Shown here: one piece after another, positions 35,403-44,452 of the stretch
Layout of the letters: every line of letters begins with the position of its first letter
Numbering within the stretch: position 1 is the first letter of the stretch
Assembly (NCBI GenBank): GCA_900469345.1
Contig: UBWZ01000003.1
Location: 142,577-206,576, forward strand
Direction of reading: 5' to 3'
Source of the DNA: Hyphomicrobiales bacterium
GTDB taxonomy: Bacteria > Pseudomonadota > Alphaproteobacteria > Rhizobiales > Rhizobiaceae
Length of the DNA: 64,000 nt
Program-made: the position numbers and the translations under genes
The notes under the pieces: generated by a model
The model's database searches: none
Told to the model about the DNA's origin: nothing
Seen by the model: only the letters and a program-made list of their open reading frames with translations

Positions 35403-36275
35403 ATGGCACTTGAACTCCTGAACCGCGATTTGAATCCTGAAACAAACCAGGCGCCGGCCCCAATTCCGGTAAGCGGCGATGTCTTCGGCCGCATCGGAAC
35501 GCTCGAAACGCGCCTGGCTCGCAACGCGCGCGAGATCGATGCGGCGCAGGCCGTGCGTTACCGTGTCTTCGTCGATGAGATGAACGCCACCCTGAGCCCG
35601 GACGCCATGCGCATCCGTCGCGATGTCGACTCCTACGATGCCATCTGTGACCATCTTCTCGTCGTCGACAACGCGATCGACGGCGATATCGAGGATCAGA
35701 TCGTCGGCACCTATCGGTTGCTGCGACAGGAAGTGGCGATGGCCAATGGCGGATTCTATTCCTCGTCGGAATTCGAGATCGAGCCGCTTCTCGCCCGGCA
35801 TCCGGAAAAGCAGTTCATGGAACTCGGTCGCTCCTGCGTCCTGCCAGACTATCGTACCAAGCGGACCGTGGAACTTCTCTGGCAGGGCAACTGGGCCTAC
35901 GCGCTGAAGCACGGCATGAACGCCATGTTCGGCTGCGCATCCTTCCCGGGCGTATCGCCCGAAGAGCATGCGCTGGCCCTGTCCTTTCTGCACCACACGG
36001 TTTCCGCAAAGGACGAATGGGCGGTTTCGGCCCGCTCCGAACTCTACCGTCAGATGGATCTGATGCCGCTCGAGGGCATCAATGCGCGCAAGGCCGTCTC
36101 CGCGATGCCGCCCCTGATCAAAGGCTATCTGCGGCTTGGCGCGATGATCGGCGACGGTGCTGTCGTGGATCAGGCCTTCAACACGACCGATGTTCTCGTC
36201 GTGCTGCCGATCGCGGCCATCTCAAACCGCTACATCAACTACTACGGCGCCGACGCCGGGCGGTTCGCCAGCTGA
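35403..36275 (+). CDS. olsB: L-ornithine N-alpha-acyltransferase OlsB
   Basis: First enzyme of ornithine-lipid synthesis: transfers a 3-hydroxyacyl group from acyl carrier protein to the alpha-amino group of ornithine. 290 residues of the GNAT-fold OlsB family: LARNAREIDAAQAVRYRVFVDEM near the N-terminus, then VGTYRLLRQ, EIEPLLARHPEKQFMELGRSCVLPDYR and LIKGYLRLGAMIGDGAVVDQAFNTTDV at the end. Start MALELLNRD at 35403 is preferred over an open extension to 35328 that would run over the Pho-box repeat. The partner olsA is 18 kb downstream at 54376. Confidence 0.92.
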   Translation: MALELLNRDLNPETNQAPAPIPVSGDVFGRIGTLETRLARNAREIDAAQAVRYRVFVDEMNATLSPDAMRIRRDVDSYDAICDHLLVVDNAIDGDIEDQIVGTYRLLRQEVAMANGGFYSSSEFEIEPLLARHPEKQFMELGRSCVLPDYRTKRTVELLWQGNWAYALKHGMNAMFGCASFPGVSPEEHALALSFLHHTVSAKDEWAVSARSELYRQMDLMPLEGINARKAVSAMPPLIKGYLRLGAMIGDGAVVDQAFNTTDVLVVLPIAAISNRYINYYGADAGRFAS

Positions 36276-36331
36276 TTGGCTGCCAAGCGGCGCAATGGCG
36301 TCGCGGCTGAAGTCTCCGCGATCACCACACC

Positions 36332-36368
36332 CGGGAGAGGCTTGGTCCACCAGGCCTAGCCTCTCCCG
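36332..36368. terminator. Probable shared terminator hairpin between olsB and the malic enzyme gene
   Basis: An 11-bp stem CGGGAGAGGCT (36332-36342) / AGCCTCTCCCG (36358-36368) in the 114-bp gap between two convergent genes. No long T-tract on either side, so efficiency is uncertain; a bidirectional role is inferred from position. Confidence 0.5.
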
Positions 36369-36389
36369 AATGCATTTCTTCAAGCAGGT

Positions 36390-38690
36390 TCAGTTGCCGG
36401 CATTGTAGGCCGCGATCGCAGCCATGTTGACGATATCGCTGTCCTTGGCGCCCATCGAGGTAATCTGCACCGACTTGTCGAGGCCGACCAGCAACGGCCC
36501 GATCACGGTCGATGCGCCGAGCTCCTGCAGCATCCGCGTCGAGATGGATGCCGAATGAATGGCCGGCATGACCAGGACATTGGCGGTTCCGGACAGTCGG
36601 CAGAACGGATACTGCTCCATCCGGTGCGCGTTGAGGGCGATGTCTGCGCCCATCTCGCCGTCATATTCGAAATCCACCCGGCGGCCGTCGAGGATCTTGA
36701 CCGCTTCGCGCACGCGCTCCGACCGTTCGCCGATCGGCTGGCCGAAGGTGGAATAGGCCAGCAGCGCCACCCGGGGTTCATACCCCATGCGTTTGGCAAC
36801 CCGCGCCGCTTCCACGGCGATATCGGCGATCTGTTCGGCATTCGGCATGTCGTGGACGGCGGTGTCGGCGACGAAGATCGTCCGGCCGCGCGAGATCACC
36901 AGCGAAACCCCGATCACCTTGTGGCCAGGCTTTGCGTCGATGCAACGGCGCACGTCCTGGAGCGCGGTCGCGTAGTTGCGGGTGGTTCCGGTCACCATCG
37001 CGTCCGCATCGCCGATTGCCACCATGGTCGCGGCAAAATGGTTGCGGTCGTTGTGGATCAGCCGCTGCACGTCGCGATGCAGGAAGCCCTCGCGCTGCAG
37101 GCGAGCGTACAGATGGTCGATATAGGCATCGACGCGGTTCGAAAGCCGTGCGTTGACGATCTCGATGCCGGGCCGGTCGAGGTCGATCCCGGCCTTTTCG
37201 GCCGTTGACCGGATCACGTCGTCGCGGCCGAGCAGGATGGCCGTGCCGAGCTTCTGCTGCGTGAACGAAATCGCCGCCCGCATCACCTGCTCTTCTTCCG
37301 CTTCGGCAAACACGACCCGCTTGGGGAAGCGTCGTACCCGCTCGTAGATCCCTTGCGTCGTGGCGGCGATCGGATCGCGGCGGGCAGAGAGTTCGGAGGC
37401 ATAGGCGCCAAGATCGGGAATGTCGCGGCGGGCCGCGCCGCTGTCCATCGCAGCCTTGGCGACGGCAACCGGAATGGCCGAGATCAGGCGCGGATCGAAC
37501 GGCACCGGAATGATGTATTGCGGCCCGAACCGGGGACGGTTGCCCTGATAGGCGGCGGCTACGTCGTCCGGCACGTCCTCGCGGGCGAGATCCGCAAGCG
37601 CCCGGGCGGCGGCGATCTTCATCGCATCGTTGATCTGCCGGGCCCGCACATCAAGCGCGCCGCGGAAGATGTAGGGGAAGCCCAGCACGTTGTTGACCTG
37701 GTTCGGATAGTCCGACCGGCCGGTCGCCATGATCGCGTCGTCGCGGATGCGCGCGACTTCTTCCGGCGTAATTTCCGGATCGGGATTGGCCATGGCGAAG
37801 ATGATCGGGCGCTCGGCCATGGAGCGGATCATCTCTTCCGTGAAGGCGCCCTTCTGCGACAGGCCGAAAACCACGTCGGCACCGTCCATCGCTTCCGCCA
37901 GCGTCCGCTTGTCGCTCTTGACCGCGTGCGCCGACTTCCACTGGTTCATGCCTTCGGTGCGGCCCTGGTAGATGACGCCCTTGGTGTCGCACAGGATGAC
38001 GTTTTCGGCGTTGAAGCCCATCGCTTTGATGAGCTCGACGCAGGCGATCGCCGCGGCGCCCGCGCCGTTGCAGACAAGCTTCGTCGTCTTGAGATCGCGT
38101 CCCGTCAGCTCCAGCGCGTTGATGAGGCCGGCCGCGGCAATGATCGCCGTTCCGTGCTGGTCGTCATGGAAGACCGGGATGTCCATCAGTTCGCGCAGGC
38201 GGCTTTCGATGATGAAGCATTCCGGTGCCTTGATGTCTTCGAGGTTGATGCCGCCGAAGGACGGGCCGAGATAGCGCACGCAGTTGATGAACTCGTCGAC
38301 GTTTTCCGTATCCACCTCGAGATCGATGGAATCGACGTCCGCGAACCGCTTGAACAGGACGGCCTTGCCTTCCATCACCGGCTTGGAGGCGAGTGCGCCC
38401 AGATTGCCGAGCCCCAGGATGGCCGTTCCGTTGGAGATGACGGCCACCATGTTGCCGCGTGTGGTGTAGTCGTAGGCGGTTTCCGGATCCGCCGCGATCG
38501 CCTTGACCGGCACCGCAACGCCGGGAGAGTAGGCAAGCGACAGGTCGCGCTGCGTCGCCATCGGCTTGGTCGGGCTGATTTCCAGCTTGCCGGGGCGGCC
38601 TTCCGAATGGAAATCAAGCGCTTCCTGTTCCGTCACCGAGGCACGCGTGCGGGTGCTCTTGTCCTGACCGGGCTTCTCTGGGACGGGCAT
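36390..38690 (-). CDS. tme: NADP-dependent malic enzyme with C-terminal phosphotransacetylase-like domain
   Basis: Oxidative decarboxylation of malate to pyruvate. 766 residues, the large two-domain form of rhizobia. N-terminal malic-enzyme part: [65 protein letters not shown] and [16 protein letters not shown]. The C-terminal 320 residues resemble phosphate acetyltransferase ([33 protein letters not shown]) and are thought to be regulatory. The NADP assignment (Tme rather than the NAD enzyme Dme) rests on gene order next to olsB and mutS as in Sinorhizobium, not on a specificity residue. Confidence 0.88.
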   Translation of the reverse strand: MPVPEKPGQDKSTRTRASVTEQEALDFHSEGRPGKLEISPTKPMATQRDLSLAYSPGVAVPVKAIAADPETAYDYTTRGNMVAVISNGTAILGLGNLGALASKPVMEGKAVLFKRFADVDSIDLEVDTENVDEFINCVRYLGPSFGGINLEDIKAPECFIIESRLRELMDIPVFHDDQHGTAIIAAAGLINALELTGRDLKTTKLVCNGAGAAAIACVELIKAMGFNAENVILCDTKGVIYQGRTEGMNQWKSAHAVKSDKRTLAEAMDGADVVFGLSQKGAFTEEMIRSMAERPIIFAMANPDPEITPEEVARIRDDAIMATGRSDYPNQVNNVLGFPYIFRGALDVRARQINDAMKIAAARALADLAREDVPDDVAAAYQGNRPRFGPQYIIPVPFDPRLISAIPVAVAKAAMDSGAARRDIPDLGAYASELSARRDPIAATTQGIYERVRRFPKRVVFAEAEEEQVMRAAISFTQQKLGTAILLGRDDVIRSTAEKAGIDLDRPGIEIVNARLSNRVDAYIDHLYARLQREGFLHRDVQRLIHNDRNHFAATMVAIGDADAMVTGTTRNYATALQDVRRCIDAKPGHKVIGVSLVISRGRTIFVADTAVHDMPNAEQIADIAVEAARVAKRMGYEPRVALLAYSTFGQPIGERSERVREAVKILDGRRVDFEYDGEMGADIALNAHRMEQYPFCRLSGTANVLVMPAIHSASISTRMLQELGASTVIGPLLVGLDKSVQITSMGAKDSDIVNMAAIAAYNAGN

Positions 38691-38804
38691 GCTTCCTCCA
38701 GGTTTTTTGTGGGCAGCCGTTCAGAGGGCCGCCGCGGCTGTTGTCTTTCAGGGGCTAACACCGATAGTGTTGCGAGTTCTTCCACGCAACAAAAAATCGG
38801 TTCA

Positions 38805-41549
38805 GTGACCCAATTTGAAAGATTCTCCATCGATGCGCTGAGCGCGACCGAACTGGCGACCGACGCCAGCCGGGCGTCGGCGACTCCGATGATGGAGCAG
38901 TACATCGAGATCAAGGCTAACAACCCGGATTCGCTGCTTTTCTACCGGATGGGCGACTTCTACGAGCTCTTCTTCGAGGATGCGGTCGCCGCTGCGCGCG
39001 CGCTCGGGATTACGCTCACCCGGCGCGGCCAGCACATGGGGCAGGATATCCCGATGTGCGGCGTACCGATCCATGCCGCCGATGACTATCTCCAGAAGCT
39101 GATAAGCCTCGGCTTCCGGGTCGCCGTCTGCGAACAGGTGGAGGATCCGGCCGAGGCACGCAAGCGCGGCTCGAAGTCGGTCGTCAAGCGCGACGTGGTA
39201 CGGCTGGTCACGCCCGGCACGATCACCGAAGAAAAGCTGCTGGTCGCCTCGGAGTCGAACTATTTGATGGCGCTGGCGCGCGTGCGCGGTGCCTCGGAAG
39301 CTCAGATGGCGCTTGCCTGGATCGATATATCCACCGGGGTGTTCCGCCTTGCCGAAACGGACCCGGCGCGCCTTCTCGCCGATATCCTGCGGATCGACCC
39401 GCGCGAACTGATCTTGCCGGACACTATCTTCCACGATGCAGAGCTGAAGCCCGTCTTCGACGTGCTCGGCCGCGTGGCCGTCCCGCAGCCGGGCATTCTT
39501 TTCGACAGCGCCACGGCGGAAGGCAGGATCGCCCGCTATTTCGGCGTCGGCACGCTGGACGGGTTCGGCACCTTCTCCCGGGCGGAGCTCGCGGCAGCCT
39601 CGGCTGCCACCGCCTATGTGGAAAAGACCCAGATTGCCGAGCGCCCACCGCTTGGCCGCCCGGAACGCGAGAGCGGCGCTTCGACGCTCTTCATCGATCC
39701 GGCGACGCGCGGCAATCTAGAACTGACGAGGACATTGTCGGGGGAGCGCGACGGAACGCTTCTGAAGGCGGTCGACCGCACCGTCACCGGCGGTGGCGCA
39801 AGGTTGCTGGCGGAGCGGCTGATGTCGCCGCTGACCGATCCGGATCGCATCAACCGACGGCTCGATTCCATCTCCTTCCTTCTCGATGAGCCCGGTCTTT
39901 GCAGTGAGCTGCGCAGCGCGCTCAAGCACGTGCCGGACATGCCCCGCGCCCTGTCGCGGCTGGCGCTCGACCGCGGCGGCCCGCGCGACCTTGGTGCCAT
40001 CCTGCAGGGGCTCGAGGCGGGCCGCGGCGTGGCGACCTTCCTGGAACGCTCGCTGCTCCCCGAGGAACTCGGCGAAGCTCTGTCCGATCTGAAGAACCTG
40101 CCGCTCGAGCTGGAGTCCATGCTCGGCAACATGCTGGGCGCGGAACTGCCGCTCCTCAAGCGTGACGGGGGCTTCCTTGCCGAAGGGGCTCACACTGAAC
40201 TAGACGAAGTGCGGGCGCTGCGTGACCAGTCGCGCAAGGTGATCGCCGGGCTGCAGCTGCAATATGCCGAAGAAACGGGCATCAAGTCGCTGAAGATCAA
40301 GCACAACAACGTGCTTGGCTATTTCATCGAGGTGACCGCCGGAAACTCCGGCCCGATGACGGACACGCCGGGAGGCAAGTCCCGCTTCATCCACCGGCAG
40401 ACCATGGCCAATGCCATGCGCTTCACCACCACGGAGCTCGCCGATATCGAGACCCGCATCGCCAATGCGGCCGATCGGGCGCTCACCATCGAACTGGAAG
40501 CCTTCGAGCGCATGGTTGCGGGTGTCACGGCGCAAGCCGAAGCGATCAAGGCCGGCGCCCGCGCGATCTCGGTCATAGACGTGGCGGCGGGGCTGGCCAT
40601 GCTTGCCGAGGAGTGGAACTACCGCCGCCCGATCGTCGACGGCAGCCGCATGTTCGCTATCGAGGGCGGCCGCCATCCGGTGGTCGAACAGGCGCTGCGG
40701 CGCCAGTCCGTCGGGCCCTTCATTGCCAACGAATGCGATCTCTCGCCGCAGGGCGAGGCCGAGTTCGGCGCGCTGTGGCTGCTCACCGGCCCCAACATGG
40801 GCGGTAAATCCACCTTCCTGCGGCAGAATGCGTTGATTGCGATCCTTGCCCAGATGGGATCCTTCGTGCCGGCCGCCGCCGCCCACATCGGCATCGTCGA
40901 CCGGCTCTTTTCGCGTGTCGGCGCGTCGGACGACCTTGCCCGCGGACGCTCGACCTTCATGGTCGAAATGGTTGAGACGGCTGCCATCCTCAACCAGGCG
41001 ACGGACCGGTCGCTGGTGATCCTCGACGAGATCGGCCGTGGCACGGCAACCTTTGACGGCCTCTCCATCGCCTGGGCCGCAGTCGAGCACCTTCACGAAG
41101 CCAATCGCTGCCGCGGTCTCTTCGCGACCCATTTCCACGAACTGACCGTCCTGTCGGAAAAGCTCAACCGGCTGTCCAATGCGACGATGAAGGTGCGTGA
41201 ATGGGACGGGGAGGTTATTTTCCTCCACGAGGTCGGGCCGGGCGCGGCCGACCGGTCCTACGGCATCCAGGTTGCCCGCTTGGCCGGCCTTCCCGACAGC
41301 GTGGTTGCCCGCGCCCGCGACGTGCTGGCCAAGCTGGAGGATTCCGACCGTAAGAACCCGGCGAGCCAGCTGATCGACGACCTGCCGCTCTTTCAGGTCG
41401 CTGTGCGCCGGGAAGAAGCTAAACGCGTCGGGTCCTCCAAGGTCGAGGAGGCCTTGAAGGCGCTCAACCCCGACGACATGACGCCGCGCGATGCACTGGA
41501 CGCGCTCTATGCCCTGAAGCGGCAACTGGTGGACAAACAGCGCGCTTGA
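38805..41549 (+). CDS. mutS: DNA mismatch repair protein MutS
   Basis: Mismatch-recognition ATPase, 914 residues from the GTG at 38805. Domain I shows [17 protein letters not shown] with the mismatch-wedging Phe-x-Glu in GDFYELF. The ATPase shows [19 protein letters not shown] (Walker A), [35 protein letters not shown] (Walker B) and FATHFHELT. The frame runs open far upstream across the divergent malic enzyme gene, which is an artefact. MMEQYIEIK at 38889 is a fallback start, but rhizobial homologues have about 28 residues before it. Starts are 114 bp from tme. Confidence 0.96.
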   Translation: MTQFERFSIDALSATELATDASRASATPMMEQYIEIKANNPDSLLFYRMGDFYELFFEDAVAAARALGITLTRRGQHMGQDIPMCGVPIHAADDYLQKLISLGFRVAVCEQVEDPAEARKRGSKSVVKRDVVRLVTPGTITEEKLLVASESNYLMALARVRGASEAQMALAWIDISTGVFRLAETDPARLLADILRIDPRELILPDTIFHDAELKPVFDVLGRVAVPQPGILFDSATAEGRIARYFGVGTLDGFGTFSRAELAAASAATAYVEKTQIAERPPLGRPERESGASTLFIDPATRGNLELTRTLSGERDGTLLKAVDRTVTGGGARLLAERLMSPLTDPDRINRRLDSISFLLDEPGLCSELRSALKHVPDMPRALSRLALDRGGPRDLGAILQGLEAGRGVATFLERSLLPEELGEALSDLKNLPLELESMLGNMLGAELPLLKRDGGFLAEGAHTELDEVRALRDQSRKVIAGLQLQYAEETGIKSLKIKHNNVLGYFIEVTAGNSGPMTDTPGGKSRFIHRQTMANAMRFTTTELADIETRIANAADRALTIELEAFERMVAGVTAQAEAIKAGARAISVIDVAAGLAMLAEEWNYRRPIVDGSRMFAIEGGRHPVVEQALRRQSVGPFIANECDLSPQGEAEFGALWLLTGPNMGGKSTFLRQNALIAILAQMGSFVPAAAAHIGIVDRLFSRVGASDDLARGRSTFMVEMVETAAILNQATDRSLVILDEIGRGTATFDGLSIAWAAVEHLHEANRCRGLFATHFHELTVLSEKLNRLSNATMKVREWDGEVIFLHEVGPGAADRSYGIQVARLAGLPDSVVARARDVLAKLEDSDRKNPASQLIDDLPLFQVAVRREEAKRVGSSKVEEALKALNPDDMTPRDALDALYALKRQLVDKQRA

Positions 41550-41659
41550 TCTGCGCTGACTTTGACGGTTGTCCGTGCAACGCTCGCGACAGATCTTCGT
41601 TAACAGCGCAGCCCGGCGTTGAAACAAGCGCCACGCAGAGAAAACGATAGGATTTGACC

Positions 41660-42142
41660 GTGAGCGTTGCCTTTACCAAGGAAGAAAGCGCCGAAACCGC
41701 TTCTGAAACCCTTCTGCCAGACCGCCCGATTTCGCAGCATCCCAACCTCGTCACGGAAACCGGGTTGGCGCTTCTGGAAACCCAGCTCGCGGAGGCCCGC
41801 CAGGCTTTTGCCGAGGCCAACACGATCGAGGAGGTCAATGAGCGCCGGCGCCAGACGGCCGGGCCGCTGCGCGATGCGCGCTACCTGACGGAGCGGCTGC
41901 GCACGGCCGATGTGATACAGGCCCCCGCATCGAACGATGTCGTTGCCTTCGGCAGCACGGTGCGCTTCAGCCGGGACGACGGCCGCGTCCAGACCTACCG
42001 CATCGTGGGAGAAGACGAAGCCGACCCGAAGACCGGATCGGTATCCTACGTGTCTCCCGTTGCCGTCGCCCTGACCGGCAAGGCCGTTGGCGACGTTGCC
42101 ATGCTCGGTGACCAGGAACTGGAGATCATCGCGATAGACTGA
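41660..42142 (+). CDS. Gre-factor-like protein with shortened coiled coil
   Basis: 160 residues. The C-terminal half is a GreA/GreB FKBP-like domain: VVAFGSTVRFSRDDGRVQTY, RIVGEDEADPKTGSVSYVSPVA and LTGKAVGDVAML. The N-terminal helical hairpin (about 31-86) is some 14 residues shorter than in GreA, and the acidic tip G-D-L-x-E-N that reaches into the RNA polymerase catalytic centre is absent; the region reads ERRRQTAGPLRDARYL. It may therefore bind the secondary channel without stimulating cleavage, as Rnk does. GTG at 41660 has an AGGA site at good spacing; a TTG lies six bases earlier. Confidence 0.8.
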   Translation: MSVAFTKEESAETASETLLPDRPISQHPNLVTETGLALLETQLAEARQAFAEANTIEEVNERRRQTAGPLRDARYLTERLRTADVIQAPASNDVVAFGSTVRFSRDDGRVQTYRIVGEDEADPKTGSVSYVSPVAVALTGKAVGDVAMLGDQELEIIAID

Positions 42143-42239
42143 AAGCGGTTGCCAGCATGGCGATGCGCGGCGGAGGATTGAGTTTGTTGCGGGCTGTGTT
42201 TATCTGGCGGGATTGGACAGATAAAAGGCGCGAAGTGGC

Positions 42240-43166
42240 ATGAATCCTGAATACCTCGTCACCCATTCCGGGGGCTTTCATGCCGATGAACTGCTTTCCA
42301 GCGTCATTCTCACCCGGCTGTTCCCCGATGCCAGGATTGTCCGAAGCCGGGCGCCCGAGTGGATTGTGCCCGCTCCGGACCGCATCATCTACGACGTCGG
42401 TGGCGCCTATGACCCACAGGTCCAGATCTTTGACCACCATCAGCGCGGCGCCCCGAAACGCCCGGATGGCGCACCGTTCAGCTCGTTCGGGCTGATTTGG
42501 AAGCACCACGGCACTGATTACCTGCGCGCTATCGGGACGCCGGAGAGCCACATCGCGGTCACCCACGAGGCGTTCGACAGGGATTTCGTGCTGCCGATCG
42601 ATCTTCTCGACAATGGTGCGCTGGATCCTTCCGTCGCAGGGCCGCTTGCCGGTCTGACGCTGCCGAGCCTTCTCGAAACCCTCAAGCCGGTGTTCGATGA
42701 GCGCGATCCGGGCGCCAGCGACCGGGCATTTCAGGCCGCGCTTTCCGTCAGCCGCACCTTCGTCGAGGCAGAACTTGCCCAGCGGGCCGCCAAGCTGCGG
42801 GCTGAAGCGCTGGTGCTGCGGGCGATCGAAGAGGCCGGCGCCGACCGTGTCCTCGAGCTCCCCATCGGGATGCCGTTCCGTGCCGCCGTCGTCAAGGCCG
42901 GCGCCGACCACCTTCTGTTCGTTGTCCATCCCCGCGACAATGACTGGTGCGTGACCGGGATCCGCCGCGCCGAGGACAGTTTCGAACTGCGCTCTGACCT
43001 TCCGGCCGCCTGGGCAGGGCTTACCAATGCTGACCTCGAAGCTGTATCGGGGGTCAAAGGGGCAACCTTCTGCCACAACGGCCGGTTCATCGCGGCGGCC
43101 AGAACGCGGGAAGCTGCCCTCGCCATGGCCAAGATCGCGGTCAGCGAGGCGGCGCTCGCCGCCTGA
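42240..43166 (+). CDS. MYG1 family protein (UPF0160, DHH-like phosphoesterase)
   Basis: 308 residues, full length for the MYG1/GAMM1 family. N-terminal DHH-type motifs: VTHSGGFHADELLSSVIL, RIIYDVGGAYDP and QIFDHHQRGAPKRPDG, which supply metal-binding Asp and His. The central part has SSFGLIWKHHGTDYL and the end WAGLTNADLEAVSGVKGATFCHNGRFI. Eukaryotic MYG1 is a 3'-5' RNA exonuclease; bacterial function is not established. It appears to be a single-gene unit. Confidence 0.88.
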   Translation: MNPEYLVTHSGGFHADELLSSVILTRLFPDARIVRSRAPEWIVPAPDRIIYDVGGAYDPQVQIFDHHQRGAPKRPDGAPFSSFGLIWKHHGTDYLRAIGTPESHIAVTHEAFDRDFVLPIDLLDNGALDPSVAGPLAGLTLPSLLETLKPVFDERDPGASDRAFQAALSVSRTFVEAELAQRAAKLRAEALVLRAIEEAGADRVLELPIGMPFRAAVVKAGADHLLFVVHPRDNDWCVTGIRRAEDSFELRSDLPAAWAGLTNADLEAVSGVKGATFCHNGRFIAAARTREAALAMAKIAVSEAALAA

Positions 43167-43324
43167 GCCTGACCGAACGGGCATTGCCTGAGGAAAATGG
43201 CGGACGTGCGCCGTTCGAACGGGCGATCGTATCGTCCGGCTGATTTTCGGGCGCGAGAATGATAGACCAGAGGCCGAACACGACCCGAGTGTGGGCCAAG
43301 GCCGCTGAAGCAGGACTGCGATAG

Positions 43325-44386
43325 GTGCTGAACGTTCCCCTTCCTTTTCTGGTCGGCCTTCTGGTCGTGCTTGTCCTTGGCCGCAGCCTGAAGGGCGTGG
43401 ATGCCCCGAGAAGTCGGGCCTGTTTCATTCTCTTCCTGTCTCTTTACGCCGTGCAGGGCCTGATCGTCGGTCTGCACTTCGGTTATGGCATCACGTCGCT
43501 CGGCAAGCTGCAGCCGGTCACCGCATCCCTGATGCCTCCGATGGCCTATCTCGCCTTCCGCTCGCTGACGGCGGCGCCGCCGTCGCTGCCGTGGCAGCAT
43601 CTGGCCGGTCCCGTCGCGGTCCTGGCGACCATGCTGGTCGTGCCGCTGCTGATCGATCCGCTGCTGCTTGTTCTTTTCCTGGTCTATGGATGGCTGCTCT
43701 GGCGTCTCACCGGCGATGGACAGGAGGTCATGACCGAACCAAGCCTCCAGCGGATGCGACCGGCGCAGCACGCGGCAAGGCTGACCGCGGCGCTGATGCT
43801 GTTTTCTGCCGTCAGCGACGCGGCCCTCGCGATCTGGGTCGCCGTGGCAGGCAGTGCCGTCGTTCCCCTGGCCGTCACGCTCATGAGCCTGGCGATCATG
43901 GTTGCCGTGCTGGCGTTTGCTCTTCTGCCACGTTTCAACGGCGGCGTGGCAGCCGAAATGGAGCGGTCATCCACACCGGAAGAAGACGCAATTGTCGCAC
44001 AGGTCACAGCCCTGCTGGCGCAAGAGGGTCTCTACCGAGACGAGAACCTGAGCCTCGCCCGGCTTGCCCGCAAGCTCGGCCTTCCGGCGCGCAGCCTGTC
44101 TGCGTCGGTCAACCGCGCGACGGGGCTCAACATCTCGCAGTTCGTCAACAACTTCCGCGTCTCCGAAGCCTGTCGGCTGCTCGCTGAGACCGGACGATCG
44201 ACCACGGCGATCATGCTCGAAGCCGGGTTTTCGACGAAATCGAATTTCAACCGTGAGTTTCGCCGCGTGACCGGCCAGAGCCCGCGGCAATGGCGAGCCG
44301 CTGCCGCCGCACGGACAGGTAAGGGCAACAACGGACTTGACCTTCGCGCCGCAACGCAACAACTTGGCAAGGTCCAGAGGCGATAA
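43325..44386 (+). CDS. Membrane-embedded AraC-family transcriptional regulator
   Basis: 353 residues. The N-terminal 205 residues form about six hydrophobic helices (starting VPLPFLVGLLVVLVLG), with no resemblance to a sugar-binding cupin. The C-terminal 110 residues are a standard AraC double helix-turn-helix: LSLARLARKLGLPARSLSASVNRATGLNISQFVNNFRV and EAGFSTKSNFNREFRRVTGQSPRQWR. This arrangement ties DNA binding to the inner membrane, suggesting signal sensing there. GTG start with an AGGA site. Target genes cannot be inferred. Confidence 0.85.
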   Translation: MLNVPLPFLVGLLVVLVLGRSLKGVDAPRSRACFILFLSLYAVQGLIVGLHFGYGITSLGKLQPVTASLMPPMAYLAFRSLTAAPPSLPWQHLAGPVAVLATMLVVPLLIDPLLLVLFLVYGWLLWRLTGDGQEVMTEPSLQRMRPAQHAARLTAALMLFSAVSDAALAIWVAVAGSAVVPLAVTLMSLAIMVAVLAFALLPRFNGGVAAEMERSSTPEEDAIVAQVTALLAQEGLYRDENLSLARLARKLGLPARSLSASVNRATGLNISQFVNNFRVSEACRLLAETGRSTTAIMLEAGFSTKSNFNREFRRVTGQSPRQWRAAAAARTGKGNNGLDLRAATQQLGKVQRR

Positions 44387-44452
44387 TGACTGGGCAGGTG
44401 CCAAGCAGAAGAAAGCCCAGCCTCCCCGGCAGGCCGGCACCGGTAGGATGAC

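Noticed and set aside
37353-38804. An apparent 480-codon N-terminal extension of MutS
   Set aside because: It is the antisense of the malic enzyme gene; homologues start near 38805 and the extension has no domain.
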